Source: JBBIND01 sp037444075 (GTDB taxonomy: Bacteria; Acidobacteriota; Terriglobia; Bryobacterales; Bryobacteraceae). From it: a DNA stretch of 64,000 bases. Numbering within the stretch: the stretch's first letter is position 1; each line of letters opens with the position of its first letter. The stretch lies in the NCBI GenBank assembly GCA_037444075.1, contig JBBIND010000002.1:124001-188000 (forward strand). The letters run 5' to 3'. A program made the position numbers and the translations under genes. The notes below the pieces were generated by a model that saw only the letters and a list, made by a program, of their open reading frames with translations, ran no database searches and had not been told where the DNA came from. Of the stretch, positions 26,230-34,492 are shown piece after piece.

Positions 26230-27394
26230 TGCTGGCTTCGCCGTCATCCTGAAGGAGGTTTCCGATGAGGCCCTTCAACGCGGGCTAGGCCTGATCCGAG
26301 CCCATTACGCTTCAGCCGTGCAGAAAGGCCGCCTCAGACCGGAGGAGCTAGAGCGCCGCATGGCGCTGATTACACCATCCCTCGATTACGCACAGTTTGC
26401 CCGGGCCGACCTGGTCATTGAAGCTGTCTTCGAGGATCTCGACGTAAAGAAGCGCGTCTTCGCAGAGTTGAGCGAGGCCTGCGGTGAGGACGCAATTCTC
26501 GCCACGAACACTTCGACCTTGGACATAGACGCCATCGCCGGCGCCACACCTCGCGCAGAGCGTGTGATCGGAGTGCACTTCTTCAGTCCGGCGCCCATCA
26601 TGAGGCTGGTGGAAGTCGTTCGCGGCGCCGCAACCTCTCCCGAAACCACGGCCGGTTGCCTGGCTCTGGTGAAGAAACTCGGGAAGACTGCCGTTCTGGC
26701 CGGCAATTGCCGCGGCTTCATCGGCAACCGCATGTTTGAACCCTATCGGCGTGAAGCCCAATTCCTGGTTGAGGAGGGCGCCCGGGTCGAGGAAGTGGAC
26801 CGCGCCCTCACCGCCTTCGGCATGGCCATGGGGCCTCTGGCCACTTGCGATCTGGTCGGTTTGGACGTCATGTCGAGCATTCGGACCGTACTGCGCACCC
26901 TGGAGCCGGCCGGATTGCGGCAGCCGCTCATTGAAGACAGGCTCTGCACACTGGGGCGGCTGGGGCAGAAGACCGGCGCCGGTTGGTACCGCTACGGGGA
27001 GTCCCGCAAGGGAGTCCCCGACGACGAGGTGGCCGAGTTGATCCGGGACGCCGCGCACGGCGCAGGTCTGGAACCGCGGGAAGTCTCAGAGCAGGAGATT
27101 GTGGATCGAACGCTCTGCGCTCTCGTGAATGAGGGCGCGCGAATCCTGGACGAGGGGGCCGCTCAACGGGCTTCAGACATTGACGTCGTCTATGTCACCG
27201 GTTATGGCTTCCCGGCGTGGCGGGGAGGGCCCATGTGGTACGCCGACAGGGTGGGATTGGACTGGGTTTACCAGAAGATACGCGGATTCGAAAGCCTTCA
27301 CGGCGGGCATTGGAGACCTTCACCCTTGCTTGAGCGCCTGGCGCGGGAAGGGGGTAGTTTCGCTGCCCTGGACCGGGCCCAGGCTGAAACCTGA
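26150..27394 (+). CDS. 3-hydroxyacyl-CoA dehydrogenase half of the split FadB/FadJ-type enzyme
   Basis: 414 residues. The Rossmann motif VVAVVGAGTMGSGIA begins about 9 residues in, then LVIEAVFEDLDVKK, ILATNTSTLDID, GVHFFSPAPIMRLVEVV (catalytic His) and GNCRGFIGNRMFEPY, all typical of L-3-hydroxyacyl-CoA dehydrogenase; a duplicated C-terminal domain (TGYGFPAWRGGPMWYAD) matches the FadB tail. The GTG at 26150 has no Shine-Dalgarno and the next in-frame ATG falls inside the Rossmann motif, so independent translation looks poor. With the upstream hydratase the summed length (about 705) matches a fused trifunctional alpha subunit. The break overlaps by 80 nt. Confidence 0.85.
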   Translation: MTAPAFRVVAVVGAGTMGSGIATALADAGFAVILKEVSDEALQRGLGLIRAHYASAVQKGRLRPEELERRMALITPSLDYAQFARADLVIEAVFEDLDVKKRVFAELSEACGEDAILATNTSTLDIDAIAGATPRAERVIGVHFFSPAPIMRLVEVVRGAATSPETTAGCLALVKKLGKTAVLAGNCRGFIGNRMFEPYRREAQFLVEEGARVEEVDRALTAFGMAMGPLATCDLVGLDVMSSIRTVLRTLEPAGLRQPLIEDRLCTLGRLGQKTGAGWYRYGESRKGVPDDEVAELIRDAAHGAGLEPREVSEQEIVDRTLCALVNEGARILDEGAAQRASDIDVVYVTGYGFPAWRGGPMWYADRVGLDWVYQKIRGFESLHGGHWRPSPLLERLAREGGSFAALDRAQAET

Positions 27395-27464
27395 ACCCGC
27401 CGTCCAGGGAGCCGCCAGCGGCCATTTTTGCTCAACTGCGCCGCCATACTTCCCGGCTGCGTGG

Positions 27465-27493
27465 TTGACACCCACCTACGCCGTTTTTATGAT
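27465..27493 (+). promoter_or_regulatory. Near-consensus sigma-70 promoter TTGACA-N17-TATGAT
   Basis: A perfect TTGACA (27465-27470) and TATGAT (27488-27493) are separated by exactly 17 bp. It would start a leader of about 85 nt before the ABC operon ATG at 27585. It is the strongest promoter visible here and contrasts with the short-leader promoters of other genes. Confidence 0.75.
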
Positions 27494-27506
27494 GAAATTT
27501 CATCGC

Positions 27507-27529
27507 TGGACGGGCTCCGCTCCCGTCCA
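27507..27529 (+). promoter_or_regulatory. Stem-loop in the leader of the ABC operon
   Basis: TGGACGGG (27507-27514) pairs perfectly with CCCGTCCA (27522-27529) around a 7-nt loop. It starts about seven bases after the expected transcription start. No T-run follows, so it is more likely a stabilising or protein-binding hairpin than a terminator. Confidence 0.45.
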
Positions 27530-27584
27530 AGTGTTATGTAGACACCGTGTGCTAGGTATCTTTCCCGATTAAGAGAGCCTCCGT

Positions 27585-28547
27585 ATGATTAAAGTCGAAG
27601 GTTTCACGAAGCGATACGCGCGCAACGTCGCGGTCGACAACATATCCTTCGAGGTCCCAAAGGGGCAGATCGTCGGTTTCCTGGGGCCGAATGGCGCCGG
27701 CAAGACCACGACCATGAGGGTACTCACCTGCTTCATGCCCCCGACGTTCGGTACGGCCCGCGTGGCCGGCTTCGACGTCCTGAAGGAACCTCTGGAAGTG
27801 AAGAAGCGTATCGGTTACCTGCCGGAGACCCCGCCGTTGTATCCCGAAATGGAGGTAGTTGAGTATCTTCAATTCACGGGCCGGCTGAAGGGTATTCCCA
27901 AGTCCGACCTCGCGCGAAGGGTCAAAGAAGTCACTGAGCGCTGCGCCATCGGTGAGGTGATGACGCGCCTCATCGGCAAACTGTCACGAGGTTTCCGCCA
28001 GCGTGTCGGTCTCGCGCAGGCCATTATCCACAACCCGGATGTGCTGATTCTGGACGAACCCACGGCGGGTCTGGACCCGAAGCAGATCATCGAAACCCGC
28101 GCCCTGATCAAACAACTGGCCGGGGATCATACGATCATCCTCAGTACCCACATCCTGCCCGAGGTGGGGCAGACCTGCCAGCAGGTCATCATCATCTCCA
28201 AGGGCAAGTTGGTGGCGACGGAATCCGTCGAAAACCTGACCAAGCGCCTGCACGGCGCAGAATCAGTCGTCGTCGAAGCCGTGGCTCCCGAGGGCTCCGC
28301 GGTCCAGCAGAGGCTGGAGCAGGTGCCGGGTGTCAGCCGCGTCCTCCTCAAGGAGGTGCGCGACGGGCGCTCCCGGCTGGAAGTCGAAAGCCTGCCGGGA
28401 CGCTCTATTCGCGCGGACCTCGCCAAGGCAGTCGTGGAAGCCGGTTGGGGGCTCTATGAACTCCAACCCGTCGCCTTCAGCCTCGAGGAGATCTTCCTCC
28501 AGTTGACTGGTTCGGAATCGGACGACGCGCCGGGAGGTGCCCAGTGA
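27585..28547 (+). CDS. ABC transporter ATPase, Gld-type ABC-2 system
   Basis: 320 residues. Nucleotide-binding domain with Walker A GPNGAGKTTT (about 34-43), Q/E loop YLPETPPLY, signature LSRGFRQRV, Walker B VLILDEPTAGLDP and switch His ILSTHIL. A C-terminal extension of about 90 residues is typical of ABC-2 exporters. It is the first of four tightly packed genes (ATPase, permease, Gld G-like auxiliary, DUF4340) resembling gldA-gldF-gldG clusters. In Bacteroidetes these are linked to gliding; in Acidobacteria the set occurs without known gliding machinery and its cargo is unknown. The start overlaps no other gene; a strong promoter lies 92 nt upstream. Confidence 0.9.
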   Translation: MIKVEGFTKRYARNVAVDNISFEVPKGQIVGFLGPNGAGKTTTMRVLTCFMPPTFGTARVAGFDVLKEPLEVKKRIGYLPETPPLYPEMEVVEYLQFTGRLKGIPKSDLARRVKEVTERCAIGEVMTRLIGKLSRGFRQRVGLAQAIIHNPDVLILDEPTAGLDPKQIIETRALIKQLAGDHTIILSTHILPEVGQTCQQVIIISKGKLVATESVENLTKRLHGAESVVVEAVAPEGSAVQQRLEQVPGVSRVLLKEVRDGRSRLEVESLPGRSIRADLAKAVVEAGWGLYELQPVAFSLEEIFLQLTGSESDDAPGGAQ

Positions 28548-29311
28548 AGAACATCTGGATCATTTGCCGTAAGGAACTGAAAAGCTACTTCGCTTCGCCC
28601 ATCGCCTACGGGTTGATGGCCTTCTTTGCCGCCATCGCGGGCTACTTCTTCTATGTCGCTACCGCGATCTTTGTCACGCGCGGCATGGAGTCCCAGATGA
28701 TGGGGCGCGGCTTTCCCATGGATGTCAATGAATGGGTCGTGCGCCCGGTTCTCATGAACGTCAGCGTGATCGGGTTGTTCATGATCCCGATGATCACCAT
28801 GCGCCTGTTCGCCGAGGAGAAACGGTCCGGCACCATCGAACTGCTGGCTACGTCACCCATCCGGGACTGGGAGATCATTCTCGGTAAATGGCTAGCCGCT
28901 CTGTTCCTCTACATAAGCATCCTGGGCATCTCGGCCTTGAATCTCGTGATGCTCTTCCTGTACGGCAGCCCGGATTGGCGTCCGATGCTGGTCGGGTATC
29001 TCGGGCTGATTCTGCAAGGGGGCTGCCTGCTGGCTCTCGGTACATTCATTTCCACCACGACGCGCAACCAGATTATCGCCGGTACGGCCACTTTCGCCGC
29101 CTGCCTGCTGCTGTGGGTGTTTGACTGGGTCAGTTCCTACGAGTCCGCCGCCTGGGCCAAGGTGATGTCCTACCTCTCGGTGGTCACTCACTTCGAGCCT
29201 TTCTCTAAAGGCGTCCTGGACACCAAGGACGTGATCTTCTATCTCTCGGTGACTTTCTTCGGGCTGTTCCTCACCGCCCGTTCCATGGAATCCATTCGTT
29301 GGAGGGCTTAA
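28544..29311 (+). CDS. ABC-2 type permease (GldF-like)
   Basis: 255 residues with about six membrane segments, e.g. YGLMAFFAAIAGYFFYVATA, VSVIGLFMIPMITM, LFLYISILGISALNLVML and IAGTATFAACLLLWVF. The RLFAEEKRSGTIELLATSPI block after the second segment is the conserved cytoplasmic coupling region of ABC-2 permeases. It overlaps the ATPase stop by four bases (ATGA) and is followed without a gap by the auxiliary gene, so subunits should be made in equal amounts. Inner membrane; substrate unknown. Confidence 0.88.
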   Translation: MKNIWIICRKELKSYFASPIAYGLMAFFAAIAGYFFYVATAIFVTRGMESQMMGRGFPMDVNEWVVRPVLMNVSVIGLFMIPMITMRLFAEEKRSGTIELLATSPIRDWEIILGKWLAALFLYISILGISALNLVMLFLYGSPDWRPMLVGYLGLILQGGCLLALGTFISTTTRNQIIAGTATFAACLLLWVFDWVSSYESAAWAKVMSYLSVVTHFEPFSKGVLDTKDVIFYLSVTFFGLFLTARSMESIRWRA

Positions 29312-30691
29312 ATGAACGTCAGATGGTATCAGACCAGGCAAACCCGGTACGCCGCCTACGTCACCCTGTACATCGTGATCGTTCTTGCAGTTCTGGGCGC
29401 TCTGAATTGGCTATCGAACCGTCACAACCGGTCATATGACGCCACTTCCAGCAAGCGCTTCAGCCTCTCCGAGCAAAGCCAGAAGATCGTTCGCGAACTG
29501 AAGCAGGACGTCAGGATCACCTACTTTGACCAGACCAGCCGGTTTGGGCAGGCGCGTGACCTGTTGGACCGCTACCACAACCTGTCCTCCAAGCTGAGCG
29601 TGGAGTACATCGACCCTGACAAGGCGCCTCAGGAGGCGCGCGCCGCCGGCGTCCGCAGCTACGGCACCATCTTCATCCACGCCGGTGAGCGGCAGGAAGA
29701 AGCCAAGGTCGTGAGCGAGGAGGAAATCACCGGCGCGCTCATCCGAGCCTTGAAAGGCGGCGCGAGGACGGTTTGCTTCGTGGCGGGCAGCGGTGAGCAC
29801 TCGCTCGAAGAAACCGGACGCTCCGGCTACTCCTCTTTCAAGGAGGTCCTTGAGAAGAACAACTACCAGGCGCGCAGCATCTCCTTGCTGGAGAAGCCCG
29901 AGGTTCCCGAGGATTGCACCATCCTGATCGTCGGTGGTCCGCGTTTTGACTACCTGGAGCCCGCCGTGAACGCTGTGCGCGCCTACGTGGAAAAGGGCGG
30001 CCGCGCATTGCTCATGGTGGACCCGCCCGTGCGTCTCGGCCGCGAGGAAGTCAGCGAGAACGCGGCTCTCGCCAAGTTGCTAGGCTCCTGGGGCATCACT
30101 CTGAACCGTGACCTCATCGTAGACACCAGCGGCATCGGCCAGTTGTTCGGTCTGAGCGAAGTGGTGCCGCTTGTGACCAACTACGAATCGCACGCCATTG
30201 TTCGCGACCTGCGCGAAGTGGCCACGGCGTTCCCGCTGTCCCGCTCGCTCGAAACCGGCGCCGCGGAGAAGGTCACCGTGGAGAAACTCTTCTCAACCAG
30301 CGGCAACAGTTTCGCCACGGCCAATCTGACTTCCGCCGAGATTCGCATTGATCCCGGCAAGGACAAGCGCGGTCCGCACGCCTTGGCGGCCGCCGGTACC
30401 GTGGAGACCGGTTCCGCGAATAAGGGCCGTTTTGTCGTGGTCGGTTCCTCCGGCTGGGTTGCCAACAACATCCTGCGCTTCAACGGCAACCGCGACCTCG
30501 CGCTGAACATGATGAACTGGTTGTCCGCTGACGAGGATCTGATTTCCATCCGCCCGAAGGAGCCGGAAGACAGGCGCCTGAATCTCAGCCGCGCACAGAT
30601 GTCGCGGATCTTTTACGCCAACGTCATCGGTCTGCCGATCATCATCATCCTGGCCGGTCTTAGCGTCTGGTGGAGGAGGCGAAAGGGATGA
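29312..30691 (+). CDS. Gld G-type ABC auxiliary protein (Gldg family)
   Basis: 459 residues. An N-terminal membrane anchor (AAYVTLYIVIVLAVLGALNWL) precedes a large extracytoplasmic region. NRHNRSYDATSSKRFSLSEQ is the conserved block of the family right after the anchor, and a GATase-like/ThuA-like alpha-beta domain follows (CFVAGSGEHSLEETGRSGY, then CTILIVGGPRFDYLEPAV, then GGRALLMVDPP). A second membrane helix closes the protein (FYANVIGLPIIIILAGLSVW). It sits between permease and DUF4340 genes, as in gldFG-type loci. Role in the transporter is not established. Confidence 0.85.
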   Translation: MNVRWYQTRQTRYAAYVTLYIVIVLAVLGALNWLSNRHNRSYDATSSKRFSLSEQSQKIVRELKQDVRITYFDQTSRFGQARDLLDRYHNLSSKLSVEYIDPDKAPQEARAAGVRSYGTIFIHAGERQEEAKVVSEEEITGALIRALKGGARTVCFVAGSGEHSLEETGRSGYSSFKEVLEKNNYQARSISLLEKPEVPEDCTILIVGGPRFDYLEPAVNAVRAYVEKGGRALLMVDPPVRLGREEVSENAALAKLLGSWGITLNRDLIVDTSGIGQLFGLSEVVPLVTNYESHAIVRDLREVATAFPLSRSLETGAAEKVTVEKLFSTSGNSFATANLTSAEIRIDPGKDKRGPHALAAAGTVETGSANKGRFVVVGSSGWVANNILRFNGNRDLALNMMNWLSADEDLISIRPKEPEDRRLNLSRAQMSRIFYANVIGLPIIIILAGLSVWWRRRKG

Positions 30692-32031
30692 AGTTCCGGG
30701 GCCTTCTGCTGGGAGCCATCTTGTTGGCGGGCTTGGCGGGATTGGTCTTCTGGTCGAACCGCGCGGAGAAAGCCCGCGAGGATAAACCTCCGGAGGGTGC
30801 TTCGCCGAAGATCGTCTCCGTAAGCGAAGAGGACATCCGCCGTATCGAAATCAGCCGGGCGGGAGCCGAAGCCACCGTGCTCGAGAAGAGCGACGATGGC
30901 GTCTGGGGCATTGTCGCGCCCCAACCGCTGAGGGCGGACCAGGACGCAGTGCGTTCGCTGGTGACCTCGCTCTCCTCGCTCAACTCGGACCGGCTGATCG
31001 AGGAGAAGGCCGGCGATCTGACTACTTTCGGTCTCGACGCGGCGTCTCTTACGGTTTCTTTCTTCAAGGCGGACGGCACTTCCAGCGCTCTTAAGATTGG
31101 GTCGGAAACTCCCACTGGTGGAGGTTTCTACGCCATGCTGGAAGGCGCTCCCAGCGTTTACACGGTCGCGAGTTGGACTAAGTCAGGCTTGGACAAGACG
31201 GCGGCCGACCTGCGGGACAAGCGGCTGGTGGCCTTTGATTCGGAAAAACTCAGCCGGCTGGAGTTGACCGCGGGCGGGGAGACCGTTGAAATCGGCCGGA
31301 ACGCGGCGAAGCAGTGGCAAATCCTGCGGCCCAAGCCCTACCGCGCGGATGGGGGTGAGGTTGAATCCTTGATCTCCCGCTTGCGTGACGCCCGCATGGA
31401 GTCTGAGCCCACGCCTGAAGAGGCGCGCAAAGCGGCGGCGGCGTTCGCCTCGGCGAAGCCGGTGGTGGTGGTGCGCGTCACTGACCTCGCGGGCACCCAG
31501 CAACTGGAATTGCGCAAGTCCAAGGACAACGATTACTACGCACGGGGCAGCACCGTTGAAGGTGTTCATAAGCTCTCCAGCCACGTGGGCGATGGGCTCG
31601 GCAAGACGCTGGAAGACTTGCGCAACCGCAAGCTCTACGACTTCGAATGGGATCCCCCCACCAGGATCGAGATCCGCGATGGGGGCCAGAGGACGGTCTT
31701 TGAGAAACGCGAAGACAAGTGGCTGCGAGGCGGCAAGACGCTCGATGCCGCCAGCATGAACAGTTTCATCGACAATCTGCGCGACTTGACCGCGCTGAAG
31801 TTCAAGGAACAGGGCTTCGGCGAGGTTGAATTTGAGGCCAGTGTGACTTCCGACGCGGGCAAGCGCGTTGAAAAGGTCCAGTTCTCCAAGAGCGGCGAAA
31901 ACTTCCTGGCGCGTCGGGACGGCGAGCCCTCCCTTTACGAAATTGATGCCCACGCCGTGGTTACACTCAGGCAGGCGGTCAAGGACGTCAAGGAGCAAGA
32001 AGCTACCACGCAGGAGGGAAAGAAGAAGTAG
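30688..32031 (+). CDS. DUF4340 membrane-anchored protein of the ABC operon
   Basis: 447 residues from the ATG at 30688, which overlaps the preceding stop (ATGA) and follows a GGAGG-containing stretch; the in-frame start at 30670 is less likely. One N-terminal membrane segment (GLLLGAILLAGLAGLVFW) leads to an extracytoplasmic tail of three similar modules, each of the form I-x-R-I-E-I ... V-F-E-K ... W, for example IRRIEISRAGAEATVLEK and TRIEIRDGGQRTVFEK. DUF4340 proteins regularly follow Gldg genes, so it is likely a fourth component of the transporter. The stop ends the operon; a pncB remnant begins 12 nt later. Confidence 0.85.
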   Translation: MKFRGLLLGAILLAGLAGLVFWSNRAEKAREDKPPEGASPKIVSVSEEDIRRIEISRAGAEATVLEKSDDGVWGIVAPQPLRADQDAVRSLVTSLSSLNSDRLIEEKAGDLTTFGLDAASLTVSFFKADGTSSALKIGSETPTGGGFYAMLEGAPSVYTVASWTKSGLDKTAADLRDKRLVAFDSEKLSRLELTAGGETVEIGRNAAKQWQILRPKPYRADGGEVESLISRLRDARMESEPTPEEARKAAAAFASAKPVVVVRVTDLAGTQQLELRKSKDNDYYARGSTVEGVHKLSSHVGDGLGKTLEDLRNRKLYDFEWDPPTRIEIRDGGQRTVFEKREDKWLRGGKTLDAASMNSFIDNLRDLTALKFKEQGFGEVEFEASVTSDAGKRVEKVQFSKSGENFLARRDGEPSLYEIDAHAVVTLRQAVKDVKEQEATTQEGKKK

Positions 32032-32043
32032 CTCCGGAGCCGC

Positions 32044-32589
32044 ATGCACGGCCTCCTTACTGACCTCTACCAACTGACGATGGCGGCCGGGTATTTCGAG
32101 GCCGGCAAGGCTTCGGAAAAGGCCACCTTCGAGCTGTTCATTCGCCAGCTTCCGCCAGGGCGCAGTTTTGTCGTGGCGGCCGGCTTGGAGCAAGCAGTTG
32201 AATATCTGCTCAACCTGAGCTTCAGCGCGGATGAAATCGACTACCTGAAAGGGCTCCCGCAGTTTGCGCGTGCCTCCCCGGCCTTCTTTGAAAGCCTTGA
32301 GCGCCTCTTGCCCGCCCTGGCCCGTTTGACGCGGCACGTCGCCTCCCGGTCGATCCCGCTTATTTCCACCGCGGATGCTCACACGGAGAACTGTCTTGAG
32401 TTTGCTGATTGGCCGTCGCACTGCGTAGCCGGTACGTGGGGGCAGAAGAAGGCTGCCTGCACTGTGCTCGAGGGCGCTCTGGTGTTGCCCAGTTCCGCCG
32501 GTCCGCACGCGGTCGAAGGCGCCGCTCAGTCCTGTGCCGGGTCGAACATGACGGCCGTCGCCTGGCGCCACAGCCTCTCCAGGTCGTAG
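32044..32589 (+). pseudogene. Nicotinate phosphoribosyltransferase remnant (N-terminal about 85 residues)
   Basis: The frame opens like a full NAPRTase: LLTDLYQLTMAAGYFEAGKA, then FVVAAGLEQAVEYLLNL and YLKGLPQFARASPAFFESL. These are the first ~85 residues of an enzyme normally of 430-490. The expected next block (F-x-F-x-G-D-V-x-A-x-P-E-G-T) does not appear in any frame, and the rest of the frame is unlike the family. Its end runs 64 nt into the oppositely oriented rsfS gene. It would lack the phosphoribosyl-binding and catalytic residues, so it cannot be active. A genuine pncB may exist elsewhere in the genome. Confidence 0.7.
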
Positions 32590-32885
32590 TAATTGCGGGC
32601 TTTTTCCGAAAAGACATGGACCAGGAAATGGCCGTAGTCGAGCAGCACCCACTCGGCGTGCTGATAGCCTTCGACGCTCAATGGCGTCACTCCAGCGGCC
32701 TTCAGTTTCGCCTCGATTTCATCACTGATGGCCTGAATCTGGCGCGGGTTGCTGCCCGTGCACAGGACGAAATAGTCGGTGAATGAATTCAGGCCGGAGA
32801 GGTCGAGGATGCTGATGTCGGAAGCCTTCTTCGAGTCGGCCGCATGGGCCGCAACGATCCAGGGTGACTCTGCAGGACGGCGCAC
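32526..32885 (-). CDS. rsfS: Ribosomal silencing factor
   Basis: 119 residues of the RsfS/Iojap family, which binds uL14 on the 50S subunit and blocks subunit joining when nutrients are short. Typical blocks are AADSKKASDISILDLSGL, TDYFVLCTGSNPRQIQAISD and HAEWVLLDYGHFLVHVFSE, followed by the tail ARNYYDLERLW. The start is a GTG; the frame continues upstream for about 30 codons of basic and Pro-rich residues without an ATG, so the N-terminus is uncertain. Its 3' end overlaps the pncB remnant on the other strand. Confidence 0.92.
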   Translation of the reverse strand: MRRPAESPWIVAAHAADSKKASDISILDLSGLNSFTDYFVLCTGSNPRQIQAISDEIEAKLKAAGVTPLSVEGYQHAEWVLLDYGHFLVHVFSEKARNYYDLERLWRQATAVMFDPAQD

Positions 32886-32963
32886 GCGCTTGCGTTTGAG
32901 TGGGGTCTCTGGGGGGGTCGCTTTCTTCGCCGTTGTTCCGTCCTCTTCCTGAGCGTATCGTAC

Positions 32964-32969
32964 TACAAT
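32964..32969 (+). promoter_or_regulatory. -10 box TACAAT, 8 nt before an ATG
   Basis: TACAAT is followed by 8 nt and the ATG at 32978; there is no Shine-Dalgarno. A -35 is not obvious. It belongs to the leaderless-type series in this window. Confidence 0.5.
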
Positions 32970-32977
32970 TAGAATTC

Positions 32978-33808
32978 ATGCGTCGATGGCGGATTAGTGT
33001 GTCAGCGTGGGCCGTGCTGGCTGCAGCCGTGTATGCCGGCGACACGCCTGAGTTCCGCCGGGCGACCCAGGATGCCGAGCGCATTCGCACGCTCGTCGAC
33101 CAAGGGGCATTGCCGCAGGCGGCGCTTAATGAAGCGGCTCAGGCTGTCGAGGCCGCCACCCTTCAGGCCGTTTTGCGCCGCACGCTGTACGGTGAACTCA
33201 CCGTGGAGCAACTCACAGAGGCGCAGGCTGCCGAAATGGTGGACGCCGCCGCTCGTCTCCTCCTGCAGCAACAGGACCGGGTGGACCGGACCCGGCGTCT
33301 GATCGAAGCAGGCGCCGCGCCGCCAACGTCTCTGACGCCCGTTTTGGAGGAACTCGACGCCCGGCGCAGGACGCATGACCTCGCCTTGAACCGGGCCGCT
33401 CTGTTGCGCCAGTTGGCAGAGATGGCGCGTGCCGAGGAAGCTGTTGAGGAGCGCCTGGAACTCTCTCCTGTCACGCCGTTCAAGCCTTCCGAGCGGTTCG
33501 ATGGCGGCGGCGTGTTTCATCCCGGGCATTTGCGCGCCATTACCACTGCCTACTTGGCCCAGTTCTCCCGCCCGCTGCCCATCAGCGCCAACGGCGATAC
33601 TGCCACGCACCGGGCCATGGGCTTCGACCACCGCGGCCGTGTCGACGTGGCCTTGAATCCGGACTCCACGGAAGGTGCCTGGTTGCTCCGGCTTCTCGAG
33701 CAGATGGGCGTGCCTTACCACGCCTTTCGCGTATCCATCGCTGGCCGCTCCACCGCGCCTCACGTTCATATCGGACCCCCGAGCCTGCGCCTGCGCAGGG
33801 CGGACTGA
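32978..33808 (+). CDS. Exported coiled-coil protein with possible M15-like peptidase domain
   Basis: 276 residues. A short signal (RISVSAWAVLAAAVYAG) is followed by about 140 residues of Ala/Glu/Arg-rich helix likely to form a coiled coil. The C-terminal 90 residues contain ATHRAMGFDHRGRVDVAL and later APHVHIG. The H-x5-D plus H-x-H arrangement resembles the zinc site of M15/LAS-type cell-wall peptidases, but the match is from motifs only. The ATG at 32978 is preferred over longer in-frame starts because of the promoter and the signal peptide. hpt follows after 13 nt. A role in cell-wall turnover is inference. Confidence 0.55.
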   Translation: MRRWRISVSAWAVLAAAVYAGDTPEFRRATQDAERIRTLVDQGALPQAALNEAAQAVEAATLQAVLRRTLYGELTVEQLTEAQAAEMVDAAARLLLQQQDRVDRTRRLIEAGAAPPTSLTPVLEELDARRRTHDLALNRAALLRQLAEMARAEEAVEERLELSPVTPFKPSERFDGGGVFHPGHLRAITTAYLAQFSRPLPISANGDTATHRAMGFDHRGRVDVALNPDSTEGAWLLRLLEQMGVPYHAFRVSIAGRSTAPHVHIGPPSLRLRRAD

Positions 33809-33821
33809 CCGGCACATCAAA

Positions 33822-34343
33822 ATGCCTGACCCCTCACTTCGTGTCCTGATTAGTGCCGACGAGATCCAGCGGCGCGTCCAGGAGTTGGGCGCTCAAATCG
33901 CTGCGGATTACCCGGACGGCACGCTCTATTTGATTGGCATCCTCAAAGGCGCCTGTCCGTTCCTGGCCGATTTGGCCCGCTCGATTCCCCGCTCCTGCCG
34001 CTTCGATTTCATCGGTACTTCAAGCTACGGCAAAGGGAAGACGACCTCGGGCGAAGTCCGGCTGACCAAGGACCTTGACGTTTCCATCGAGGGCGCGGAC
34101 GTGTTGATTGTGGAGGACATCGTGGATACCGGCGTGACGCTGACGTATCTTACCCACGTGCTGGAGCAACGCAAACCCCGCTCCATCCGGATTGCCGCGC
34201 TGCTCGACAAACCTGAACGGCGTTTGCGCCCCGTCGAAGCGCACTACGTGGGCTTCAAGATTCCGGATCAGTTCGTGGTTGGCTACGGTCTGGATTACGC
34301 CGAAGATTATCGCAATCTCAAAGACATCTGCGTCTTGGATTGA
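33822..34343 (+). CDS. hpt: Hypoxanthine phosphoribosyltransferase
   Basis: 173 residues, typical for HPRT. It converts hypoxanthine (and often guanine) plus PRPP to the nucleotide in purine salvage. LYLIGILKGACPFLADL holds the pyrophosphate loop, VLIVEDIVDTGVTLTYL is the PRPP-binding signature with its acidic pair, and YVGFKIPDQFVVGYGLDY the purine-binding flap. The start at 33822 follows the preceding stop by 13 nt; the frame is open further upstream only inside the previous gene. Confidence 0.95.
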   Translation: MPDPSLRVLISADEIQRRVQELGAQIAADYPDGTLYLIGILKGACPFLADLARSIPRSCRFDFIGTSSYGKGKTTSGEVRLTKDLDVSIEGADVLIVEDIVDTGVTLTYLTHVLEQRKPRSIRIAALLDKPERRLRPVEAHYVGFKIPDQFVVGYGLDYAEDYRNLKDICVLD

Positions 34344-34390
34344 GTGCCGTGTTGTGCACCCTTCCGCGGCGCGTTTGGGCCGGCGCTTGA

Positions 34391-34396
34391 TATAAT
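34391..34396 (+). promoter_or_regulatory. -10 box TATAAT of the tRNA-Gln gene
   Basis: A perfect TATAAT lies 11 nt upstream of the mature tRNA 5' end, leaving a very short leader for RNase P. No clear -35 is seen at 16-18 bp. Confidence 0.55.
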
Positions 34397-34407
34397 GAAA
34401 CTCGGAC

Positions 34408-34481
34408 TGGGAGGTCGTCTAACGGTAAGACTGCGGACTCTGGATCCGCCTATCGGGGTTCGAATCCCTGCCTCCCAGCCA
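34408..34481 (+). tRNA. tRNA-Gln (CTG)
   Basis: 74 nt including an encoded CCA. The acceptor stem TGGGAGG pairs with CCTCCCA, the D arm is GTCT/AGAC, the anticodon stem GCGGA/TCCGC encloses loop CTCTGGA with anticodon CTG (reads CAG), and the T arm has loop TTCGAAT with one G-T pair. The T at position 1 and the G discriminator fit tRNA-Gln. The start of a secreted protein gene follows 11 nt after the CCA. Confidence 0.95.
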
Positions 34482-34492
34482 GGATTCTGCGC

